NCBI GenBank assembly: GCA_036501845.1
Contig: DASXZO010000065.1
Span: 1 to 51,426 of the forward strand
Direction of reading: 5' to 3'
Length of the DNA: 51,426 bases
From: JBBREP01 sp036501845
Lineage (GTDB): Bacteria; Actinomycetota; Acidimicrobiia; IMCC26256; PALSA-610
In this document: in pieces, positions 45,643 to 51,426 of the stretch
Layout: each line of letters begins with the position of its first letter
Position numbering within the stretch: the first letter of the stretch is position 1
The notes under the pieces: model-generated
Told to the model about the DNA's origin: nothing
The model's input: the letters and a program-made list of their open reading frames with translations, nothing else
Databases searched by the model: none
Made by a program: the position numbers and the translations under genes

Positions 45643-46731
45643 ATGGTCGTCCGCGAGGTGTCCGACGTTGCGGTTGGGGTCGCTCACGCAGATTCGAAGG
45701 GGTTTGTGGGAGGGAGGGTGCTGCGGCGGGAGGATCGCGAGGCGGCGCTTGATGGGGCGATGGCGCCGGGGGCTACTCGGCCTGTGGGGGCTGGGGAGCG
45801 GGCGCGGGGGGAAGAGCCGGATCCGTACCGGTTGTGCTTCGAGCGGGATCTGGATCGCATCAAGCATTCGCGTCCGTGGCGGCGGTTGGCGGGGAAGTGT
45901 CAGGTGTTCGTGGCGCCGGAGGACGACCATCTGCGCACTCGTATGACGCACGCGATCGAGGTGGCTCAGGTGGCCACGGGTATTGCGCGGGCCGTCGGGT
46001 TGTGTGTGCCGCTGGTGGAGGCCATCGCGCTGGCGCATGATTGCGGGCACGGTCCTGCGGGGCATGCCAGTGAGGAGGCGTTGTCGCCGTATATCCCGGG
46101 CGGTTACGACCATGCCGTGTTCGGTGCCGACGTCACGCTGGCGCCGCTCAACTTGTGCGTGGAGACGCTCGACGGCGTGCGCAACCACTCGTGGCGACGG
46201 CCCGCGCCGGCCACGCCGGAGGGTGAGGTGGTCGCGTGGGCCGACCGCATCGCCTATGTGTGTCACGACTTCGAAGACGCCATGCGGGCCGGGGTGCTCG
46301 CCACCACTGATCTCCCCGACGCAGTCGCCGACGTCGTCGGCCGGGCGCGCGGTGAGCAGATCGGTCGATTCGTGCACGCGGTGCTCGACGGCGTCGACGC
46401 CACCGGGCTCGTCGTCATGCGCGAGCCGTTCGCCACTGCGCTGGCCGAGTTCCGCGCCTTCAACTTCGAGCACATCTATCTACGGCCGGCGTCGGTGCGC
46501 CAGGCGGATCGCGTCATCGCGCTGCTGCGTGGCCTCGTCGACTACTTCGTCGACGCGCCCACCCGGCTGCCGCACGACGCCACGGGATGGTCGCCGCAGC
46601 TGCAGCCCGGCATGCCGGACACCGCAGCAATCGCAGTGCGCTACGTGTCGGGCATGACCGACCGGTACGCGCTCGCGCTCGGCGTGGAGCTGCTCGGGTG
46701 GCGCCTCGACGCGCTGCCGAGCGGCGTCTGA
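45643..46731 (+). CDS. dgt: Deoxyguanosinetriphosphate triphosphohydrolase-like protein
   Basis: HD-domain dNTPase of 362 residues that cleaves dNTPs to nucleoside and triphosphate. HD ligands: His in RTRMTHAIEV, HD pair in ALAHDCGHGPAGHASEEAL and the distal Asp in VAWADRIAYVCHDFEDA. The N-terminal basic stretch PYRLCFERDLDRIKHSRPWR and RLAGKCQVFVAPEDDHL are typical. ATG 45643 coincides with the start predicted from an extended -10 box, so the mRNA is probably leaderless. The first 170 bases are unusually G-rich with ggg glycine codons and two G-quadruplex motifs. dnaG follows after 33 bases, as in other actinobacteria. Confidence 0.95.
   Translation: MVVREVSDVAVGVAHADSKGFVGGRVLRREDREAALDGAMAPGATRPVGAGERARGEEPDPYRLCFERDLDRIKHSRPWRRLAGKCQVFVAPEDDHLRTRMTHAIEVAQVATGIARAVGLCVPLVEAIALAHDCGHGPAGHASEEALSPYIPGGYDHAVFGADVTLAPLNLCVETLDGVRNHSWRRPAPATPEGEVVAWADRIAYVCHDFEDAMRAGVLATTDLPDAVADVVGRARGEQIGRFVHAVLDGVDATGLVVMREPFATALAEFRAFNFEHIYLRPASVRQADRVIALLRGLVDYFVDAPTRLPHDATGWSPQLQPGMPDTAAIAVRYVSGMTDRYALALGVELLGWRLDALPSGV
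45699..45811 (+). other. Two G-quadruplex motifs in the dgt coding strand
   Basis: Motif 1 (45699-45718): runs of 4, 3, 3 and 3 G separated by TTTGT, A and A. Motif 2 (45786-45811): runs of 5, 4, 3 and 6 G separated by CT, AGC and CGC. Both fit the canonical G3+N1-7 rule and would be present in the mRNA at bases 57-76 and 144-169 of the gene. Confidence 0.75.
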
Positions 46732-46752
46732 GCAGCGCCGGCACGAGCCGCC

Positions 46753-46758
46753 TACCCT
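46753..46758 (+). promoter_or_regulatory. -10 box of dnaG
   Basis: TACCCT ends 6 bases before ATG 46765, the distance expected when transcription starts on the A of the start codon. There is no Shine-Dalgarno sequence, in agreement with a leaderless mRNA. Confidence 0.5.
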
Positions 46759-46764
46759 TGCGCG

Positions 46765-48603
46765 ATGGGCATCCTCGACGAGGACGTGCAGCGGGTTCGT
46801 GAGGCCACCGATCTCGTCGCGCTCGTGCAGGAGCATGTCGGCCTGCGTCGCGTCGGGCGCCGTTTCTCGGGCCTGTGCCCATTCCACAAGGAGAAGTCAC
46901 CGAGCTTCTCGGTCAACCCCGAGCTCGGCGCGTTTTACTGTTTTGGTTGCCAAAAGAGCGGCGACGCGATCACGTTCGTGCGCGAGGTGGAACACCTCGA
47001 TTTCGTCGGAGCGGTCGAGCGGCTCGCGTCGCGTGCGGGTATTCAGCTGCGTTACGACGATGCCAACGTGTCGAAAGACCGTCAGCGCAAGAACCGTCTC
47101 AACGAGGCGGTCGCGGCGGCGATCGACTATTACCACGAGCGCTTGCTCGAGGCAGCCGATGCCCGCAACGCGCGCGGCTATCTGCGCAGTCGCGGCTTCG
47201 ACGGCGACGCGGCGCGCCGGTTCAAACTCGGCTACTCGCCGCCGGGTTGGGACGAGCTGTCGCGCCACCTGCAGAAGGCGAAGTTCTCGCGCGACGACAT
47301 CACCGGCGCGAACCTCGCGTTCGTCAACCGCGCGAACAAACTGCAGGACGCGTTCCGCGATCGTTTGATGTTCCCGATCTGGGACAACCGCGGCGACGCA
47401 GTCGGCTTCGGTGGGCGTGCACTGCCCGATGCATCGGGAGTGGCGCCACCGCCGAAGTACAAGAACACGGCCGAGACGCCCATCTACCGCAAGAGCACGC
47501 TGCTCTACGGGCTGCACTGGGCGAAGGGCGAGATCGTCGCGCGGGGTGAGGTGGTGATCTGCGAGGGCTACACCGACGTGATGGCGTTCCATCTCGCGGG
47601 CGTACCGAACGCGGTGGCCACGTGCGGCACCGCGCTCGCCGACGAGCACTTCGTGGCGCTGAAGAACCTCGCCCGCAAGATCACGCTGGCCTACGACGCC
47701 GACGCCGCGGGCCAGGCTGCGGCCGAGCGCTGCTACCAGTGGGAGCAACGATTCGACGTCGCCTTCCAGGTGGCCGACCTCCCGGCCGGGCACGACCCCG
47801 GCGATCTGTGGCACGACGATCCGGGACGGCTGACCAAGGCAGTCGAAGGCGCCACACCGTTCCTGCAATTCCGGCTCGACCGCGCACTCGCCGGCGCCGA
47901 CCTGTCGACGATCGAGGGCAAGGCGCGCGCCGCCAACGCCGCGGTGGGCATCATCGCCCAGCACCCGAACGATTTCGTGCGCGACGAATACGTCATGCGC
48001 GCCGCGGCCACGTTGCGCACCGACAACGTGCAACGCCTGCGCGACGAGGTCGTGAAGGTGCGGCGCGGCGGGGCGCCATCGATCGGCGCGCGTTCGAACT
48101 CGAATCCCAACGCGCCGGGTGCTCCGCCACGTCGAGTCTCGTACGACCGTCGCGAGCTCGACGCGCTCCGCTGGATCGTGAACGCGCCCGAACTGGTCGC
48201 ACCGCACGTGCACGCGTCGCTGCTCGGCGATCTTCGTCTTCGTGCCGCGTTCGAGCTCCTGCTCGAATCGGCCACCTACGACGCGGCGATTGCGGCCGCC
48301 GATGAGGAAACCGCGTCGTTGCTGCACCGGCTTGCAGTGGAGGAGCCCACGGGCACCGACAACGACGAAGTGCTGGCCAGCAGGGTGATCGTGAACCTCG
48401 TCGAGGCATCAAGTCAGCGCCTCGTCGCGACGATGTTACGAGAAGGCGATGCGCGCAGTGCGGCGATCAAGTCATTGGTCGACGCGCTCGTGCGCGCACG
48501 GGACGCGGGCAATTGGGACGAGGCCGTGCGTATCGCCGATGAGTTGGTAGCGTGGACGGCATCGATCGGTACGGACAGTGGCGAGCATCATGGACGTGAC
48601 TGA
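46765..48603 (+). CDS. dnaG: DNA primase
   Basis: Makes RNA primers at the replication fork, 612 residues. The N-terminal zinc site is of the CHC2 type (GLCPFHKEKSPSF and FYCFGCQKSGD). The TOPRIM domain contains VVICEGYTDVMAFHLAGV and the acidic KITLAYDADAAGQAA. The catalytic N-terminal subdomain (GYLRSRGFDGDAARRF) is complete and the C-terminal helicase-binding part is short. It overlaps the sigma factor gene by 14 bases, resembling the macromolecular-synthesis operon dnaG-rpoD without rpsU. Confidence 0.97.
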   Translation: MGILDEDVQRVREATDLVALVQEHVGLRRVGRRFSGLCPFHKEKSPSFSVNPELGAFYCFGCQKSGDAITFVREVEHLDFVGAVERLASRAGIQLRYDDANVSKDRQRKNRLNEAVAAAIDYYHERLLEAADARNARGYLRSRGFDGDAARRFKLGYSPPGWDELSRHLQKAKFSRDDITGANLAFVNRANKLQDAFRDRLMFPIWDNRGDAVGFGGRALPDASGVAPPPKYKNTAETPIYRKSTLLYGLHWAKGEIVARGEVVICEGYTDVMAFHLAGVPNAVATCGTALADEHFVALKNLARKITLAYDADAAGQAAAERCYQWEQRFDVAFQVADLPAGHDPGDLWHDDPGRLTKAVEGATPFLQFRLDRALAGADLSTIEGKARAANAAVGIIAQHPNDFVRDEYVMRAAATLRTDNVQRLRDEVVKVRRGGAPSIGARSNSNPNAPGAPPRRVSYDRRELDALRWIVNAPELVAPHVHASLLGDLRLRAAFELLLESATYDAAIAAADEETASLLHRLAVEEPTGTDNDEVLASRVIVNLVEASSQRLVATMLREGDARSAAIKSLVDALVRARDAGNWDEAVRIADELVAWTASIGTDSGEHHGRD

Positions 48604-50011
48604 GCAGACGTCGGCATCCGACGCCGCGTCACCCAGCGCGAATCCGACACAACGCGTCACCGTCGAGCACGCGGTCGTCGAGGTTGCAGTCTCGCAACTC
48701 GTCACGCGCGGCAAGGAGCGCGGCGTGCTCACCTCGGCCGAGGTGTTCGCGGCGTTGCGCGACCTGCAGCCCGACACCGGTGAGCTTGCCGAGATCTACG
48801 CGGTGATCGAAGCGGCTGGGGTCACGGTCCAGGACGAGATCCGCGACGAGCTCGAGCTCGAAGACCGCCAGCGCGAGGAAGAGGGCCGCCGCGGCGCCAG
48901 CGAACACCGGCGCAGTGCGGTCAGTTCGTCGCCGATCAGCCGCCCTGGCGAAGCGAGCACACGGCGCGCGCTCGTGGGCGACGAGTTCGCGCCGGCCACC
49001 GGACGCACCCATGCCGAAGGCGGCAGCTTCGACCCGGTGCGCATGTATCTCAAGGAGATCGGGCGCGTCCCGCTGCTCACCGGCGACCAGGAAGTGCGGC
49101 TCGCGCAGCGCATCGAAGCCGGATCGTTCGCGCAGCAGGAGCTCGATGCGGCCGAACACGTGCCGCACGTGCTCGTGCTGCTGCACCACGCGTGCGGCAT
49201 GCCGTGTGGACCGATCGACCTCGACGCCTACGCGGTCGAGGAAGCGTGGCGCATCGACCGTTTCGCGATCACGCGCGACGGCGAGCTGGCCAAGAAGCAG
49301 CTCACCGAGGCGAACCTGCGGCTGGTCGTGTCGATCGCCAAGCGCTACGTGGGTCGCGGCATGGCGTTGCTCGACCTCATCCAAGAGGGCAACCTCGGCC
49401 TGATCCGCGCCGTCGAGAAGTTCGACTACACCAAGGGCTTCAAGTTCTCCACCTACGCAACATGGTGGATCCGCCAGGCCATCACGCGTGCGATCGCCGA
49501 CCAGGCGCGCACGATCCGCATCCCCGTGCACATGGTCGAAACCATGAACAAGGTGCTGCGCATCCAACGCTCGCTCGTGCAGGAGCTCGGACGCGAGCCC
49601 ACCGTCGACGAGCTCGCCGCCAAGGTGGAGCTCACGCCCGAGAAGGTGCGCGAGATCCAGCGCATCTCGCAGGAGCCGGTGTCGCTCGAGACGCCGGTGG
49701 GCGAAGAGGACGACAGCTTCCTCGGTGACTTCGTCGAAGACCCGAACACGATCGCCCCGTCGGCGGCCGCCGACCTCAAGATGTTGCGTGCCGACATCGA
49801 GGAGGCGTTGCTCGAGCTGAACGAGCGCGAGCAGCAAGTGGTGCGGATGCGGTTCGGCCTCGACGACGGCCAGATCCGCACACTCGAAGAAGTGGGTCGC
49901 GCCTTCGGCGTCACTCGCGAGCGCATCCGCCAGATCGAGAGCAAGACGCTCGCCAAGCTGCGCCACCCGGCCCGCTCGCAGCGCCTCAAAGAACACCTCG
50001 ACGGCTCCTGA
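48590..50011 (+). CDS. sigA: Primary (group 1/2) RNA polymerase sigma factor
   Basis: Housekeeping-type sigma factor of 473 residues. An acidic, variable N-terminal part leads to region 1.2 (DPVRMYLKEIGRVPLLTGDQ). Region 2 is complete (NLRLVVSIAKRYVGRGMALL, DLIQEGNLGLIRAVEKFDYT, KGFKFSTYATWWIRQAITRA), as are region 3 (RIPVHMVETMNKVLRIQRSL) and region 4.2 (LEEVGRAFGVTRERIRQIES). About 60 residues are inserted between 1.2 and 2.1. ATG 48590 lies inside the 3' end of dnaG; GTG 48578 is a 4-codon longer alternative. The dnaG overlap suggests co-transcription, though a second promoter within dnaG is likely. Confidence 0.95.
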   Translation: MDVTEQTSASDAASPSANPTQRVTVEHAVVEVAVSQLVTRGKERGVLTSAEVFAALRDLQPDTGELAEIYAVIEAAGVTVQDEIRDELELEDRQREEEGRRGASEHRRSAVSSSPISRPGEASTRRALVGDEFAPATGRTHAEGGSFDPVRMYLKEIGRVPLLTGDQEVRLAQRIEAGSFAQQELDAAEHVPHVLVLLHHACGMPCGPIDLDAYAVEEAWRIDRFAITRDGELAKKQLTEANLRLVVSIAKRYVGRGMALLDLIQEGNLGLIRAVEKFDYTKGFKFSTYATWWIRQAITRAIADQARTIRIPVHMVETMNKVLRIQRSLVQELGREPTVDELAAKVELTPEKVREIQRISQEPVSLETPVGEEDDSFLGDFVEDPNTIAPSAAADLKMLRADIEEALLELNEREQQVVRMRFGLDDGQIRTLEEVGRAFGVTRERIRQIESKTLAKLRHPARSQRLKEHLDGS

Positions 50012-50026
50012 CCCAAGCGCGCCTTT

Positions 50027-50072
50027 CTGTTTGGCCGATTCCGGGGCGATCGCCCCGAATCTCGCCAAACAG
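50027..50072. terminator. Bidirectional terminator between sigma factor and HAD genes
   Basis: CTGTTTGGC (50027-50035) pairs with GCCAAACAG (50064-50072), and the core CGGGGCGATCGCCCCG (50042-50057) is a perfect 16-base palindrome on the same axis, with GATTC/GAATC pairing between. It fills the gap between the ends of two convergent genes. Confidence 0.85.
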
Positions 50073-50077
50073 AGACG

Positions 50078-50698
50078 TCAGCAGGTGAGGCCGAGTTCGT
50101 TGCGCAGCCAGGCTCGGAGTGGCTCGACGCCCTGGTAGTGATGCGTCGCCATCCCGAGATCGACGGCGCCCGCGAGCTTGGCCGCGGAATCGTCGGTGAA
50201 CGCACAATCGTGCGGCTCCACGCCGAGCGCGCCGACCACATGCTCGAACACACGGCGATCGGGTTTGGCGTAGCCGATGCGCGCGCTGTTGAACAGATGG
50301 TCGAAGTGGTCAGGGATGCCGAGCGTGGCGCACTCGCTCTCGACGCGGGTAGTGCCGTTCGTGAGGATGGCCGTGGTCGTTCCGGCATCGCGCAATTGTT
50401 CGGCGAGGGCGACGAGATCGTCGTCCACCCACACCGGCAGGTCGGCCCACGCTGCCGCGGCGGCGCGCGCCGACAGCCCATGTTGGCGTTCGAGCTCCAC
50501 TCCAACCGCCTCGATCCATTCTTCGAACGTGATCCGGCCGGTGGTCGCGCCCTCGAGGAGCGCCGTGGACAGGGCCGCGGCCTCGATCGAGCCTGGGGGC
50601 AAGCCGAGGCGCTGTTCGGTCGCGGCGGCGGGCTCGAAATGCCGCACCACGCCGTCGAGATCGAAGATCACCACGCGGATCGGGGCCACGGCACGCAT
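50078..50698 (-). CDS. HAD superfamily hydrolase (subfamily IA)
   Basis: Phosphatase-like protein of 206 residues. Motif I is VVIFDLDGVVRHF with the nucleophile Asp and DxD pattern; motif II is AILTNGTTR; motif III Lys is in GYAKPDRRVFE; motif IV is CAFTDDSAAKLAGA. The helical cap lies between motifs I and II. It resembles the epoxide-hydrolase N-terminal-like and phosphoglycolate phosphatase-like group; substrate unknown. ATG 50698 was chosen, since the upstream extension is basic and not conserved. Confidence 0.9.
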   Translation of the reverse strand: MRAVAPIRVVIFDLDGVVRHFEPAAATEQRLGLPPGSIEAAALSTALLEGATTGRITFEEWIEAVGVELERQHGLSARAAAAAWADLPVWVDDDLVALAEQLRDAGTTTAILTNGTTRVESECATLGIPDHFDHLFNSARIGYAKPDRRVFEHVVGALGVEPHDCAFTDDSAAKLAGAVDLGMATHHYQGVEPLRAWLRNELGLTC

Positions 50699-50807
50699 TC
50701 TCTCGCGGATCTCGTCTTCTCCGGGCCGGTCGCCGTGCCGATGTGTTCGCAGCACGTCACCGGCCCGCTGGTAACGTCACACGCTCCGGTCGCCCCAGGC
50801 CGGACAT

Positions 50808-50880
50808 TCCGGGGTAGCTCAACCGGCAGAGCAAGCGGCTGTTAACCGCTAGGTTGAGAGTTCGAGTCTCTCCCCCGGAG
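50808..50880 (+). tRNA. tRNA-Asn (anticodon GTT)
   Basis: Complete cloverleaf of 73 bases: acceptor TCCGGGG (50808-50814) with CCCCGGA (50873-50879), D stem GCTC/GAGC, anticodon stem AGCGG/CCGCT (50834-50838, 50846-50850) with loop CTGTTAA and anticodon GTT at 50841-50843, T stem GAGAG/CTCTC with loop TTCGAGT. Discriminator G at 50880; CCA is not encoded. Confidence 0.97.
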
Positions 50881-51087
50881 CTTCATCGCACCAGGTCGCA
50901 GCGACATTCGTTCTGCGTGGAGCGCATCGGACTGCAGCCGGGCGCTTCACAACCCCCGAGTGGGGGATGCGGCACGGCCGTCATCGGCCGATCGAGTGTG
51001 TGGGCCGAGCCGGTCGATGTCTTCCCCCACCGTTGAAATCGCCGGCTCGGCCTGAACGACTGCGGTGTGACCGCGTGCGCGCGTGGG
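50881..51087. other. Hairpin-rich spacer after tRNA-Asn
   Basis: No supported gene. Three inverted repeats follow each other: CCCCC-GAGT-GGGGG (50953-50966), CGGCCG-TCAT-CGGCCG (50975-50990) and long arms GGCCGAGCCGG (51003-51013) with CCGGCTCGGCC (51042-51052) around a 28-base loop. The first may end the tRNA transcript and the last may end the minus-strand LPXTG gene. Confidence 0.6.
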
Positions 51088-51426
51088 TTAGGCGGTTGCG
51101 CGTCGACGGCGGTTGAGGCCGAGAAGTAGAGCGCCGAGTGCGACGAGGGCGGCGCCGGTGAGGGCGAGCGAGTTCGTCGTGCCGGTGGGCGGGAGCTCGT
51201 CGTCGTTGCCGCCGGCGGCCACCGCAGACACCGCGGCCGTCGTGGTCGTGGGAGCGATCGTCGACGTCGTGGCGGTGGTCAATGGCGGCCGGGTTGTCGG
51301 CGGCGAGCCGATCGATGTCGTGCTCGGCGCCACGCTTGTGGTCGTGGTCGCCGGCGGCGGATCGAGGTCGGCGAGATCGACCGTGAACGATCCCGAGAAG
51401 CCGCTGTAGTACGGGGACCCCGACAC
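51088..51426 (-). CDS. LPXTG-anchored surface protein, C-terminal part (5' end outside window)
   Basis: The last 112 residues of a cell-wall protein whose start lies beyond base 51426. A long Thr/Pro/Ser linker (DPPPATTTTSVAPSTTS and similar) precedes the sorting signal LPPTG, followed by a hydrophobic helix (SLALTGAALVALGALLLGL) and a basic tail (NRRRRATA). That order is the sortase substrate pattern, so the protein should be attached covalently to the wall. The Thr-rich linker would span the wall. The functional domain is not visible here. Confidence 0.88.
   Translation of the reverse strand: MSGSPYYSGFSGSFTVDLADLDPPPATTTTSVAPSTTSIGSPPTTRPPLTTATTSTIAPTTTTAAVSAVAAGGNDDELPPTGTTNSLALTGAALVALGALLLGLNRRRRATA

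Noticed and set aside
51424..51426. GTG at the window edge as the true start of the LPXTG protein
   Set aside because: The sequence begins within an ordered region with no signal peptide, which such a protein must have; the gene surely continues outside.

Overview
The window is a gene-dense, high-G+C stretch (GTG and TTG starts common, third codon positions mostly C or G) from an actinobacterium. Gene order matches the actinobacterial core leuS-comEA-comEC-holA-rpsT-lepA, then hemW-hrcA-dnaJ-rsmE-phoH-ybeY-CNNM/CBS-era, then recO, uppS, glyS, ppdK, dgt, dnaG and sigA. A BldD-type regulator, an RskA-like anti-sigma factor, an LPXTG protein and apparently leaderless promoters (TAnnnT box 6-8 bases before the start codon) fit the same phylum. 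A deep-branching class such as Acidimicrobiia is my best guess, but it is not proven by the sequence. I saw no insertion sequence, prophage or CRISPR array.

Layout. 1-2474: 3' end of an M1 aminopeptidase, then an ArsR-type regulator divergent from an MFS exporter with a symmetric operator between them. 2487-9796: leuS, DNA-uptake genes comEA and a short comEC, a degenerate dihydropteroate-synthase-like gene, holA, rpsT. 9922-11710: nucleoside hydrolase and ribokinase, tail to tail. 11771-15496: lepA (EF4) facing a Tet(M)/OtrA-type ribosomal protection GTPase, which is preceded by an overlapping small leader ORF with a strong ribosome-binding site. 15585-21662: acyl-CoA dehydrogenase, ECF sigma/anti-sigma pair, secreted beta-helix protein, LCMT-type methyltransferase, pentapeptide-repeat protein. 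21716-30482: hemW and the CIRCE-controlled hrcA-dnaJ-rsmE unit, a BldD-like regulator with a c-di-GMP-type motif, phoH-ybeY-CNNM-era. 30633-36540: a compact caa3-type cytochrome oxidase operon ending in a membrane-anchored cupredoxin. 36688-42774: diacylglycerol-kinase-like gene, uppS, TetR/DUF4242 pair, recO, glyS and an unusual J-domain/RDD membrane protein. 42771-50011: ppdK, dgt, dnaG and the primary sigma factor. 50078-51426: HAD hydrolase, tRNA-Asn, a hairpin-rich spacer and the 3' end of an LPXTG-anchored protein.

How the parts work together. Many genes are translationally coupled by 1-8 base overlaps (comEC/DHPS-like/holA, sigma/anti-sigma, hrcA/dnaJ/rsmE, ybeY/CNNM/era, the oxidase genes, J-RDD/ppdK), so they probably form co-expressed units. 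The most interesting signals are: (1) the leader ORF upstream of and overlapping the ribosomal protection gene; (2) three copies of a 37-base palindrome (17-base half, 3-base A/T loop, 17-base half) at gene 3' ends; (3) two canonical G-quadruplex motifs in the first 170 bases of dgt, in a stretch of altered codon use; (4) a J-domain/RDD fusion without the HPD motif; (5) the BldD-type c-di-GMP signature; (6) a PPDK lacking the regulatory threonine. All functional calls are from sequence reading only; no database search was run.
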